A stretch of DNA of 64,000 nt from the NCBI GenBank assembly GCA_026120185.1, contig JANUWF010002057.1:744001-808000 (forward strand), in the 5' to 3' direction. The position numbers and the translations under genes are program-made. Below the pieces are notes generated by a model. It made no database searches, had not been told where the DNA came from, and worked only from the letters and a program-made list of their open reading frames with translations. The stretch is from Voacanga thouarsii (Eukaryota > Streptophyta > Magnoliopsida > Gentianales > Apocynaceae). Shown here one piece after another: positions 22,584 to 34,196 of this stretch (its first letter is position 1; each line of letters begins with the position of its first letter).

Positions 22584-23169
22584 AAATAATAGTTAAAAGA
22601 TTTAAAAAGTTGAACAAAAAGAAAAGGGACTTCAACAACCAAACAATAAAAGTTAAAAGATTGAATACGTAAATATTTTTAAATGAATAGTGAAGTACCA
22701 AAACTACCCTTCTAATCTGACAATGATAATAATGAAAATGGTCAAAAGGATAATTTCAATTAAAAAATAATAGTTAGGAGACCTAACTAGTTGAAAGAAC
22801 CTAAACTTCTAAAACAAAAAAGGTAAATGACTGAATTGACTAACTTTTCAAAATATTTTATACAATATTATTTTGCATCTTTTTTTCTTTCTTATACTTA
22901 TAATTTTGAATTATAATAATATATTATATTTTAAATTATGATAATGTATATGTATATTTCTTACATGCTAATTATATATATATGTATGTATATATGTATG
23001 TATATATTTGTATTTTGTGTATATATATAAACTATATAAGAATATCTTATACATATAATATATATGAAGTATAGGTATTATATTTTGATATATGTATTAT
23101 GTGCGTGTATGTGTATGTGTGCATGTGTTATATTTATATTGTGTATATTTGTATATAAATAATTAAATA
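22584..23169. other. AT-rich spacer with TATG/TGTA-type simple sequence
   Basis: No gene seen. Bases 22970-23160 are mostly TATA/TATG/GTGTATGTG simple sequence. A lower-similarity extension of the neighbouring inverted repeat may reach into it. Confidence 0.55.
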
Positions 23170-24335
23170 TATAAAAATTAGTATGTAAGTAGATAAGAGT
23201 GCATATACAGACACTCTTACACTTTTATATAAATAAGTGCTTTTATCATTAATTCTTTTATGAGTTTATTGCAATTTACTCCTATTAAATTAGAGGATAG
23301 TGGTACTTTAGTACCGCAAGTTATAAAAAAGATGTTAGAGGTCCATTGACCATTAGTCAATGATAATATTGATTAACAGAATTTACTTTTATAATAAAAT
23401 ATCTATTTTACCCATGCTAATTATAAGATATCCAAAATAACCTTTTAGTGAAGGAAACTTGACACATGAAGTATGGGTGAAGTTACATTATTTTTTTTTT
23501 ATAAATTTTGGTATTAAAGTTTTATTATTCTAATTTAATAAGATAAAATATAACAAACACATAAACTAAAATTTCAATTAGCTTTCTAAAATTAAACATA
23601 TCATATATAGTTTTACTAAGAACTACATATGATGCAAATTCAAGTATAACATGCCCAAAAATTAAAATTACGAAATTATACCAATATTTTTCTCACAAAA
23701 AAAAAAAAAAGCAAAGCCACTACTGACTTAACAGATTAGTTTGTTGTTGAATAGATTATGAAAAAATGATAATTTTTTTGGCAGGTTTGCTTTTTTTAAG
23801 AAAAAAAATATTTGCATAATTCTGTGATTTTATTTTGGGCGTATTATGCTTGAATTTACAATGTATTTAGGTCTTGCCAAAGTTGTTGAAATTTCAGCCT
23901 ATATGTTTGTTGCATTTTAATCTATTAAGTTAGGATAATAACACTTTAATACCAAATGTTATAAAAAAGTACTATAGGTCCACAAATATTTTATGTGCCA
24001 AGTTTCCTCCACCAAAAAGTTATTTTGAGTATTTTATAATTAGTATGGGCAAAAAATATATTTTATTATAAAAATAATTTCCGTCAGTCAATACCATCAT
24101 TAACTAACAATAAATAGACCAATAATGCATTTTTTATAACTTGTAATAGTAAAATGCTACTATTCCATAACTTAATGAGGATAAATTGTAATAAACCCTT
24201 CTTTTATACATATTATTTTTTACATACTACTCATATATTATTATATATATACACGAGAATATTTTATACATATAAAAGTATAAATATTTTATATTTTATT
24301 CACTTATATATACACATTTATCTACTTACGCATTA
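23170..24335. mobile_element. ~1.2-kb foldback element (two long inverted arms)
   Basis: The left arm (about 23170-23700) matches the reverse complement of the right arm (about 23798-24335). Shared blocks include gtaagtagataa, caagttataaaaaa, ttttataataaaatat, cccat(g/a)ctaattataa, gaggaaacttg(a/g)cacat and aattcaag(t/c)ataa. The ~100-bp spacer has no ORF. Arms are imperfect (roughly one difference per 5-8 bases by eye). Non-coding elements with such long arms are foldback or MULE-derived MITEs. A folded transcript would give a long hairpin suited to small-RNA production. Confidence 0.75.
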
Positions 24336-24419
24336 ATTATACTATATATATTTATATATAATTAAGTTTTTTTAATACATATATTATATATATGTATAAA
24401 TATAATATAATATATATAC

Positions 24420-26363
24420 TATAGAACATATGCCTAAAATGTACTGTGTATTTTTTTTATTTAGAAATTAATAAAAATTTCATTTATTAATAGTTGTTTG
24501 TTTACATATATTTGCACATTAAAGGTTTATGTGCGCTAGTAAGTAATCTACGTGATTGGGTCGTACTTTCACAGTAAGGTGTAAATTATGGATTATGAAC
24601 ACATAAGCGAAAAAAAATTGTTCTTGATCGATTGATGAAGTTGGACACTTTATCAATGTTTAGACCATTACACTATGATTTCTAAATGGGGAATGGTTTA
24701 CCTTTAACTAGTGAGTAGTCCACTCGTACCAATAGTGTAAGTGTATTCAGAATACGTAGAATTGGACAACGCGATAATAATCTTTAGTAAAGTACTAAAA
24801 TAAATAAAGATTGGTTTATTGTAACTTCTGCGTGGACGAGTACCCTAGGATTTGAGTATAAGTTGGTGGTTTGTTGAAATTGAACTTGTACACTTTGATG
24901 TATGTTGGGTGTGGTCTTATTGCAAGGCCAATAACCTTGTACGTTGGGTGTATGACTCTAGTTGTATAAGACGAGCTTATACAATAGAATTTCTATGCTT
25001 TATTACATGAAGAAAGCACCCATTTGTAATTATTCGGGATAATCTAATAATCTAGGGCCTTAGGAAATATGACTAAGTATGTACACTTTTTGGTAGCTCC
25101 CTATGATAAGTAGATACGTACTAGAAGTTGTGGATTGTCAGATTAGTTATCAAAGGATGGTAGATGCCATTGAGAAATGTGTTAGTACTATTTTCCGATT
25201 TCAATGACGGGTATTACGTAGAAGGGTATTTTCATCATTACACCAGTAGATCAGAGACACTGCACTTGCAATATTATTCTCGGAGTCAATATTTTCATAT
25301 GGTGATAAATGAACTATTTAAAATGATTAAAATATAGCTATTTGTTAGTAGGGGTATTTATGTTATTTTAGGAGTATATCTTTTGATCCCCAGGGTAACT
25401 CAAATAACCTTAGTAAATTTATTTACTATATGGACTTATTGAGTGAATTTATTATTAGAATAATTATTCTAAGAGTCCAATTATTTATTTATTTATTTAA
25501 ATTAGAATAATTGATTGGGTCAATTTAATTAATTATCTTGAGTAATTTTATATTGACCCAAGTAATTTAATTAATTAATAAAAGAGATAATTTAATTAAT
25601 TGATATATTAATTAATTATCTTGGATAATTTTATGTTGGGCCCAAATAGTTTAATTAATTAATAAAAGAGCTAATTCAATTAATTAGTTTATTAATTAAT
25701 TATCTTGGGTAATTTTAATGTTGAGCACAAGCAGATTAATTAATTAATAAAGGAGCTATTTAATTAGTCATTGGATTAATTAAGAGAGCATGACCCATCA
25801 GAGTTTTGATGGAAGTAGCCATGTAAAAGGAAAAGGAAAAAAGAGGAAAAAGGAAACAAAGAAATTGAGGTGGCTGATTTTGTTTCTTAAAAAAAAAAAG
25901 AAAAAAAGAAAACGAAAGCTAATAATAATTAAAAGGGCATCCCGTGTGCCATTATTGTGGTTGATCGAAATTCCACAAGAAAAGCTTTTGTTTTTGGAAA
26001 ATAGTCGCCGGTTTTTGTTGTTTTATTTTTCTTTGTTTTTCCTTAACGTTTAACTCTTCTATTTTTGTTCCAATTTTATTCACCCTAATTCTACTTTCAT
26101 CGGTAGAGGTCCATAGTGGTTAGAGAATATTTTGGAAGGTCAAGAGCTTGCAAACGTGGTAAGTATTTGATGCGAATGAGTTGAGGTTATATGGTGTCCC
26201 TACGGAATAAGTAGACGTTCCTATTCAATAAGTGCCGTCGAACCCGAATTGACTCCAGTTATTAAAGTTAATCGTCCTAGAAGTAAGTATTTTTAGACTT
26301 TGGTTCGGGCAAAGTTTTAATTTGCTGTTTTCCGCTACGTATTTTTTTTCCCACGATCCTTCA
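24420..26363 (+). repeat. 5' LTR of the copia element
   Basis: The right boundary is firm: 'cgatccttca' (26354-26363) precedes the PBS and recurs at the end of the 3' LTR. The left boundary is uncertain because the terminal TG is not clear; related LTRs here start TGTTAG, and this one begins near 'atagaacatatgcc'. At about 1.9 kb it is long for copia. Confidence 0.7.
25531..25790 (+). repeat. Three tandem ~84-bp AT-rich units within the copia 5' LTR
   Basis: 'aattatctt' starts at 25531, 25614 and 25698. Each unit holds gtaattttat, a TTG(A/G)(G)C-type core with 'ccaa', and the inverted-repeat-like ttaattaattaataaa. The truncated 3' LTR begins inside the end of this array. Confidence 0.85.
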
Positions 26364-26365
26364 AG

Positions 26366-26383
26366 TGGTATCAGAGCTATGGT
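26366..26383 (+). other. Primer binding site (initiator Met tRNA type) of the copia element
   Basis: tggtatcagagctatgg directly follows the 5' LTR with a 2-bp gap. It complements the 3' end of plant initiator methionine tRNA, the usual primer for copia elements. Confidence 0.9.
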
Positions 26384-28128
26384 TAAATCTAGGAGCATGC
26401 TTAGGGTTAATAACTAGAAAAAGATGATTCCTTTACTAATAAAAATATAATCTTTGCAATTGTATAGATTTCTCGTGGTTTTTGATATGGGTATATTTTG
26501 TGTACGCCTTGCGCATGGAGGCATAGACACCTGTAATTTATTTTTTAATCGCTTTCGTAGAAATTGTGTATGCCTCATTTTGAAAGGCATAGGCATTTGA
26601 AATTGTCTTTCAATTTATTTACGATTTTTTTGTAACAATAAATAAATAAATAAATAAATTGGTGCCTGAACGAAAAAATCCCTGAAGAAGATTGTACAGA
26701 AAAAAAAACTGCATGGGGCTCGGGAGATTAGTCGCCTTGGAGCCACGTGCCAACTTGCATGGCTGAAGTTCCTGAAGCCGTGACCAAGGCCAAGAAAAGG
26801 CCTTGATCCTTGGGAGTATTATGCTAAGCCTCCCAAGGCTTGCATGGTGAATAAAAAAAAACAAAAATCCTAAAGTTGTACATTGGTCAAACTTGGTATC
26901 AAACCTTGATCCTTGGGAGGCATAGTGTAAGCCTCCCAAGGCTGTGCATTGGTTAATAGCACAAGACGTTCAGTGATTCACGATTCGGTTGCAGGGCTTC
27001 TAGAGTTTTTTTTTTAATTTTTTATTCTTTTCATTTTCTTGTATTTTAATTTTCTCTTAAGACCCATATCACACGAGGTTATTTTTTTTATAATTGTTTA
27101 TTTATTGTGATAAATAATTTTGCATGAAAATAGTTAGTAAAGGAGAACCACCTTATGATTAAATAAGATCATTTTAGTTTTATTATTATAACAATATTTA
27201 ATCCATTATTTGGTCACATAAGAATTAAAGGTTATAACTAGCATGTAAAAAAATTTTATTGTTGAAACATATCTATTATATTTAATTTTGCGATCAAATG
27301 CATAAAGGTTTTTTTTGAGTAATTTTTTCTTGAGATAAAACAATTAAGGAAAGAGTTTAAAATTGAAACTATGTAATTTAAAAACAAATTCATGGTTTAT
27401 TCTTCCAAAGGTTTTTATCCTTAACATGGAGAATAATTTTGAATTTAAGTATTTTAAATTTAGTTCCTAGAAAACGGTTTTAACTTAAATAGTAAAATTA
27501 AAAATTCATAATTTATTTTCTTAAAGGATTTTATTCTTGACATAGAACATAATAGTTGAATGTTTTGAATTTTCACTAAAGTTAATAAAAATCAATTAAT
27601 TTAAAAAAAATTCCTAAAAACTTATTTTTTTCAAAAGATTAAGTAGGAGAGGGATTCTAACGGCACCATGGCTTCCATCACAGGTTCCTACTAGAGATTG
27701 TGGTTATCCTCGCATCATTCTAAGCATGACCCCCTATAGGATTCACGCGAATCTAGAACTAACAAATGAATTATAATTAAATCCTAGGATAAGTGTTAGT
27801 GTCAGCCAGCCTATCATTAGAGGCATTAATAATGAATTATCTGTAGGTGGTGAGAGTAGTGACAATTCTATCGATGGAACTATTTTTGGTTCATTACCTA
27901 TTATGAAAGTTTAATTTTTTATGGTTAGACACTTAACTTAGAAAATTATTAACCTTCTTATGAAACTCTGTCAATTTTTCTAAGAGCTAAATTGTTCATT
28001 TTTTTTTATAATAGTTTTAATAGGTTAACCATATCATAAAAATAATATGATATTTCAAATGTGCATTTTTATATGTGTTTTTCAAAACAAATATTTTTTG
28101 AATGAATTTTTTTTTCCAATCAACAGAA
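26384..28128 (+). other. Untranslated leader of the copia element with perfect hairpins
   Basis: About 1.7 kb with no convincing ORF before gag. At 26911-26941 ccttgggaggc and gcctcccaagg form an 11-bp perfect stem around a 9-base loop, and at 26808-26838 an imperfect copy of the same hairpin occurs. Another gcctcccaagg-type context follows. Structured leaders can serve in packaging or dimerisation in retroelements; here that is inference. Confidence 0.6.
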
Positions 28129-28880
28129 ATGTCTAGTTTCAGGAGGAGTACAAATATGTTCTGACTGACCCCTATTCTGAAATTGGAGAAGATTCAACGG
28201 ACCAAGATCGTGAGACGGAGAAGGCATAGGGGAAAGCTGATGAAATGACTCGATGCTATATGTTAACTTCCATGCCTAATGTTCTCCAGTCTAAGCACGA
28301 GAACATGCTTACTGCATACGACATCGATGTTTTATTGTGCACCATGTTTGCTGACAAGAGCTAACCTGTAACGTAGGAAGCTTTAAGAGCAATCATGAAT
28401 ATTAGGATGGCTGAGAGGGTATCGATTTGCGAGTATATGCTTAAGATGACTACCCACTTTGAAGAGGCTGAGGTCCTAGGGACAACAATCGATCCCAAGA
28501 GCCAAATTGATATGGTTCTTGAGACTTTGCCAAAACCGTACTCTTAATTCAAGTTAAATTATAACATGAACAAGTTGAGTATGTCTTTGCCAGAGTTGAT
28601 GAAGGAACTTTAGGCTGTAGAGAAAATTATAAAATCTGACTCAAAGATTTTAGTTATTCATTCTGGTTCATCTTTTAGAACTAGGCTTAAACCTAAGAAG
28701 TTTAAAAAGAAAAAGGCCCAAAACATTGCAAGGGCCTAGCCCAAGGCATACAAGCCCGGTCCATCTAAGCCCAGCGATAAGTCCAAGGGTAAGTGTTTCA
28801 AATGTGGTAAGAAGGGGCACTTAAAAAAGGATTATCTGGACTTCTTGGCAAGTCCTCCTCAGGTATTTCTCTTTACTTAG
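28129..28880 (+). pseudogene. gag remnant of the copia element
   Basis: A UBN2-type copia gag is recognisable: ARCYML-like RCYMLTSMPNVL, ALRAIMNIRMAERVSICEYM, FEEAEVLGTTIDPKSQIDMVLETLP and LPELMKEL. Several TAG/TAA stops interrupt it. The zinc knuckle reads CFKCGKKGHLKKDY, with the final Cys of CCHC changed to Tyr. By family the product builds the particle and binds the RNA. Confidence 0.85.
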
Positions 28881-28920
28881 AGTCTATTTTGATAGTTGGG
28901 TAATTAAATACTTGAATTGT

Positions 28921-30331
28921 TGATTTCGGTGCCATTGACCATATCTGTAACTCCTTGTAGGGATTCAACAAGGTAAGTCGACTCAATAAAAGAGAGTATG
29001 GACTTAGAGTGAGCAACGGAGCACAAGTGTGGATTGAAGCAGTGGAAGACTTAGAGCTATTATTTGATTGTAATAGGGTATTAATTTTGAAAGATATTTT
29101 ATATGTTTCTAGTTTTAAACAAAATTTGGTTTCAGTTTCTAAGTTAATTAATCAAAGATATTTTGTTTCTTTCCATTCTGGTATTTCAATTAGCAGAATT
29201 GGAAATATTATTTGTTTTGAAAATATGTATGGGAATTTTTTCAATATTAATCGTATTAATTATCAAATAAATAATACTCAAACGGAACCTAATAATAAGA
29301 AGAGAAAGGCCACATCAAACAACTTTTATTTATGACACTTGAGATTAGGACATATAAATCTTAATCGAATTCAAAGGTTAATCCAAAATGGGTCTTTAGA
29401 CTCATTGGAATTGGAGGAATGGCCTTAGTGTAAATCTTGTTTTAAGGGTAAAATGACCAAAAGGTCCTTTACTTAAAAGGCGGAAAGGGCCAAGAAAATA
29501 TTAGAGTTAGTTCATATTGATATTTGTAGTCCTATGTCTTCACTAGCTAGAGGAGGTTATAATTACTTTATCATGTTCATAGATGATCACTTACATTTTG
29601 GTTATGTTTACTTGATAAGACGCAAGTCTGATTCCTTTGATATATTTAAGGAGTTTAAGGTTGAGGTGGAGCGCCAAACAGGTAAACTAATCAAAAAGTT
29701 AAGATCGGTTCGTGGTGGAGAGTATCTCATTAGTGTATTTAAGGACTACTGGGCATATTAGGGTATAATATTTTAGCTAACTGCATATGGGACTCCCCAG
29801 CAGAATAGAGTAGCTGAGAGAAGAAATAGAACGTTGATGGAAATGGTCAAGACCATGATGAGCTATGCAACTCTTTCTATTTCTTTTTGAGGATTTACTC
29901 TGGAAATAGTAGCATATATTTTGAACTTAATACCTTCCAAATCAGTGCCTAGGACACCTTATGAGATGTAGATTGGATGAAAGCCTAATATGAATCATTT
30001 CAAAGTATGTCCAACTTATGTACTGACTAAAAGAAGTAAGTTAGATCCAAGATCAGAATTGTGTTATTTTGTAGGGTATCTAAAAGAAACAAGGGGTGGA
30101 TACTTTTATCATCCCCAAGAGCAAAAGGTACTTATAAATACTCATGTTAGGTACTTGGAAGATGAACAAAGTGTATCTACTAAGGTTTTAAGTAATGTGA
30201 AATTGGAAGAGAAGTTGATTGACGCCTTAACTTCTAGCACCTCGATTGAGGAACCAAAAGAAACACAACCAGATGTTCGCATACAGATTGAGCCACGTTG
30301 TAGTGGGAGGATATCTAGGGTTCCTAAGTGA
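28921..30331 (+). pseudogene. Protease-integrase remnant of the copia element
   Basis: Protease region: DFGAIDHIC (usual D-S-G-A-T.H) and LKDILYVSSFKQNLVSVSKL. GAG-pre-integrase: LRLGHINLNRI...C.SC..GKM (HHCC). Integrase core: ELVHIDICSPM, YFIMFIDDHLHFGYVYLI, then KLRSVRGGEY where the second catalytic Asp (usual S-D-R-G-G-E) is Val, and TPQQNRVAERRNRTLMEMV with Glu kept. The copia C-terminal block (RSKLDPRSE.CYFVGY, HVRYLED) ends in SGRISRVPK. Stops at 29334, 29428, 29474 and 29759 and others break the frame. Confidence 0.88.
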
Positions 30332-30436
30332 TGGAGTTGAGAGGCCTTTAAAGTCATTTTTGACTATCAGGAACAAGATCTCATTATATACGATGAGGCC
30401 ATTATTGATGTTGATGCGGACAAATGGCAAACTGCA

Positions 30437-31006
30437 ATGGATGTTGAGATAAAGTTTATGTACCTTAATCAAGTCTGGGATTTTGTCACTGCACCTGAAG
30501 GGATTAAATTCATAGGGTGTAAGTGGGTATACAAGAGAAAGAGATATGTGGATGGAATGGTAAAAGCCTTTAAAGCAAAGTTAGTCGCAAAAGGTTATAC
30601 TAAGAAAGAAGGGATCGATTATGAGGATGCCTTTTTACCTGTTGCCATGCTTACGTCCATATACATTCTCTTGGCTATCGCATGTCACTATGACTACGAA
30701 CTATGACAAATGGATGTGAAGACAACCTTTCTTAATGGCTATCTTAACGAAGATATCTATATGTCCCAACATGAAGGCTTTGTTATGAAAGGTCAAGAAC
30801 ATATGGTCTGTAAGCTTAAGAAGTCCATTTATGGACTTAAGCAAGTATCACGAGCATAAAATATGCATTTTGATAAGACTGTAAAGTCTTATGGTTTCAT
30901 ACAAAACGTGGATAAATCATGTGCATATTGAGAGTCAGATGGGAACAATGTGTCCTTTATGGTATTTTATGTAGATGACATTCTACTAATTGAAAATGAT
31001 ATAGGG
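30437..31006 (+). pseudogene. Truncated reverse transcriptase of the copia element
   Basis: [62 protein letters not shown] and FYVDDILL (YVDD at 30968-30979) are the copia RT blocks. The sequence stops 26 bases past YVDD, where 3' LTR sequence starts, so thumb and RNase H are absent. Stops at about 30704, 30857 and 30929 also interrupt it. Confidence 0.88.
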
Positions 31007-31624
31007 AGCTATGTAATTAGTCATTGGATTAATTAAGAGAGAATGGCCCATCAGGGTTTTGATGGAAGTAGCCATATAAAAGGAAAAGGAAAAGGAAAAA
31101 AGAGGAAAAAATAAACAAAGAAATTGAGGTGGCTGATTTTGTTTCTAAAAAAAGAAAAGGAAAGGAAAGCTAATAGTAATTAAAAAGGCATCTCATGTGC
31201 CATTATTGGGGTTGACCAAAATTCCACAAGAAAAGCTTTCGTTTTTTTTTTTTTGGAAAATAGCTGCCGATTTTTATTGTTTTATTTTCCTTCGTTTTTC
31301 CTTAACGTTTAGCTCTTCTATTTTTGTTCCAATTTTATTCGCCATAATTATACTTTCATTGGTAGGGTCCATAGTAGTTAGAGAATATTCTGAAAGGTCA
31401 AAAACCTTCAAACGTGGTAAGTGTTTAATGTGAAGGAGCCGACGGTTAGTTGGTGTCCCCGCGGAATAAGTAAACGTTCCTATTCAACAAGTACCGTCTA
31501 ACCCGAATCCGACTCTGGTTATTAAAGTTAATCGTCTTAGAAATAAGTATTCCTAGACTTTGACCCCAAAAAAATTTTAATTTGTTGTCTTTCGTTGCGT
31601 TTTTTTTTTTCTTGTGATCCTTCA
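31005..31624 (+). repeat. Truncated 3' LTR of the copia element
   Basis: Matches 25752-26363 of the 5' LTR nearly throughout, with base changes and small A-run indels (for example an extra aaaagg). It starts at the shared 8-base 'ggagctat' that also ends the RT fragment, and ends in 'tgatccttca'. Confidence 0.9.
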
Positions 31625-31862
31625 TATACACACACATTCACACACATACTATTTAATATAGATAATTTTTATAATTATTTTTTTATAAGTAGACACTTTT
31701 ATTATATGCATATCATTTCTAATTATATTTATATACATACTTATATACATATATATAGCAAAATATTATATATGTATATAAAAGCATGCACTTATATTTT
31801 ATATATGTACACACACTTATATATTTACATACTAATCATATAAATTTTATACATAAATTAAA

Positions 31863-31900
<38 letters not shown>

Positions 31901-32369
31901 CGAGTTGGGAATCATGCAATTCCCACCCTCGACTAGCCCTGACAGGTCAAGGTATAAAACCCGATCCTATTCCTATCCTTGCTTAAATCAAGGAATCCCT
32001 AACCTTATCAAAACGGGTCGAATTGGGTCAACTAATCCCCTAATTTAAAAACAGAAATTTCCACTCCTAATTTTGAAGGAATGAATCATTTACTTTATTT
32101 GAATTACTTTAATAATTTTTGTTTCATTATTTGCAAGATAAAGATATTTGGATGAGAAATAACTATTGTTAGTATATCATTATCATTAGAAGTGGTGGAA
32201 GGACAAATTGCAATTTAAAACCTTAGTTCATGGTTGCAAAAAATAGTTTGGAGACTAAAGAATAGCAAATGGAATGGAAGATTGGAGATCCATACGCTAT
32301 TTACAAGATACTCAATTTGTTTATGCACCGCATAACCTGAACTCGGACCATCGTGTAATACTAACTCTA
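31625..32369. other. Spacer with a (GT)n microsatellite
   Basis: TA-rich simple sequence to 31865, a (TG)16-type run at 31866-31898, then plain AT-rich sequence. No gene recognised. Confidence 0.6.
31866..31898. repeat. (TG)n microsatellite
   Basis: About 16 uninterrupted TG units. Confidence 0.95.
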
Positions 32370-32628
32370 TGTTTGGTTCATAAAGGATGAGAGAAGGGAA
32401 AGAGAAGGGGAAGAGGAACTTTTACTTCCATTAAGGAGAGTATACATAATTTACATTTATTTTGTTTAATTATGGTACAAAGGAAGTAAATGGCAACTAT
32501 ATTTTAATTTACATCTCAATCCAACCAAATTTAGATAGACTATTTTTCTAACGTGTTTGGAACGGAGCTCTCCATTCTAATTTACTTCTCCTCCATCTTT
32601 CCTTCTTAACCAAATAACGTAAATAACC
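32370..32628. mobile_element. Small MITE-like element with imperfect inverted ends
   Basis: Left end ctatgtttggttcataaagg and the reverse complement of the right end (cgttatttggttaagaagga) share the tttggtt..(a)aagga pattern followed by G/A-rich sequence on both sides, with a ~160-bp AT-rich middle lacking an ORF. The 'gtttggtt..aagg' end is common among small plant elements. No certain target duplication. Confidence 0.45.
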
Positions 32629-33479
32629 TATTTACGTCCACATTTACACCCCTTTCCTTTTTCTCCCTCCTTTCACCTCAACCTAATATACTATAAGTCT
32701 GTCTATCCCATAAGATCAACTTACCAGTCTATCCAATAAGATTGAGTACGAATAACGCAATAGTTAGTTTTCTATTTTCGAAGCTCACTTCTGTCCTAGA
32801 GATTTATTGGTACACTGTCTCTTCATACTCATCTGTTCATGATAATTTACCTGTGATTGGATGATTTATAGCCAATCGAGATAAACTACTTAAGGGATCA
32901 GAACCAATCAAGACTGGGTGCTTCCCTTGCCAGTACCAACCAAGTACTTTTCCTATATGTTTGGTTATTAGGAGCCATCCAAAGAATTGTCAAAAATTGT
33001 ACCAAAAATGCATAATGTCTGTTCTAGCACCTACCTACTCGTTTCTATTTGGCTAGGCACCTAACTCACATGTTCTGTTTGACTAGGCGCTAGTCCAGGC
33101 ATCCAACTACTTAGCTAAAAATCTTCATCTTGGTTCACCAGCTAATCATACCAACACAAGTACTTCAATTTGTCATGGTCCAAACACCATGCTTAAGTGT
33201 CTAGCCACATAGCTCAAGCACCGTTCTTTCTCGATCTCAAGCCAACCTAATCCGTCTGCCCATGACGACCAGTACATTTAGCTGACACCTTTTTCTCCAT
33301 CATTGTTGTGCGGTTTTAGATTTCCATCACGTACAAAGCCTAGTTGACCCAGTACCTATAGTTGGTGCCCAGCCGTTAGTACTATATGGCACTTTAAACT
33401 TCTTCCCACTAATCCTCACACAACTTTTTTTATATGAATGCATGTACTTGTGTGGTTTGATTTTTCAACTTCTTGTGAT
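32629..33479. other. Unassigned spacer
   Basis: Slightly more G/C than its surroundings. It holds a short direct duplication (tctatccca/caataagat near 32700-32745 and ttggctaggc(a)cc / ttgactaggcgc near 33050-33090). No ORF of note and no family recognised. It may be flanking or internal retroelement sequence on the minus strand. Confidence 0.4.
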
Positions 33480-34196
33480 TTTGTTAAACTTTTTTGTTGT
33501 AGTTATATTAGTTTGACAGACTGTAAAAAAGAAATTTAACAAACACAGAAAATTAGTAACATAATTCAGCTATTAACAAACCTACATTTTTTTGTCCATG
33601 ACCAGTAAAAAGATTCACAAAAATTTAACCAAAAATACAAAGATAACACTTATCTCAAATCACCAAGTGATCCCTAGTAGAATTTAAAAGAACACAACAC
33701 AATACTCTTTCTGTCACAATTACAAATGATCATTACTAAACTCATCCATCATGATTAATCTCCCATTAACCATTGTTGCAATAACTTAACAGGTCCTCGT
33801 TTGACTCCCAGTACCTATCTTCTAGAAAGGTAAAAGTACAAGAAAAAATGTTTGATTCAAACACCGTCAAGAAGATAAGTTATGTAGAAGCAAACAAACT
33901 TCAATCACTGATGCAAACATTAAAAGTGAGAAACTAAAACTCTTATTAATGGTTTTTGCACCAGAAGCTCTCAAAATATAAACATGAATTCTTTTTTCTG
34001 TCTTTTGCTCGATTTTTTCAAAGAATGCTCTCAGAATTTGTCTCACACTTCTTGCTTCAGAGTCGGTTTTTATAGATGTGACAGAAGTGTTGTATTATCA
34101 TTAAATTAGAAGACTACTAAATCGTTTTTCTCTTTTCACGATTCTAAAAGAATCAATCCTATTATAACTTGAATTCATCTTTCACTGTGTAGAATT

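Larger units (their letters stand above)
24420..31624 (+). mobile_element. Ty1/copia retrotransposon with an RT/3'-LTR deletion
   Basis: 5' LTR (about 24420-26363), PBS at 26366, gag, protease, integrase and RT in copia order (integrase before RT), then a 3' LTR lacking its first two thirds. RT ends abruptly after its YVDD motif at 31005, where LTR sequence begins. The preceding and following 5 bases are both 'tatac' (24415-24419 and 31625-31629), a possible target duplication, though the flanks are TA-rich. Many stops show that it is an old copy. Confidence 0.85.

Noticed and set aside
24415..31629. 'tatac' on both sides of the copia element as proof of a target duplication
   Set aside because: Both flanks are TA-rich simple sequence, so a 5-base match is likely by chance, and the left LTR boundary does not start with TG there. 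It is kept only as a possibility.
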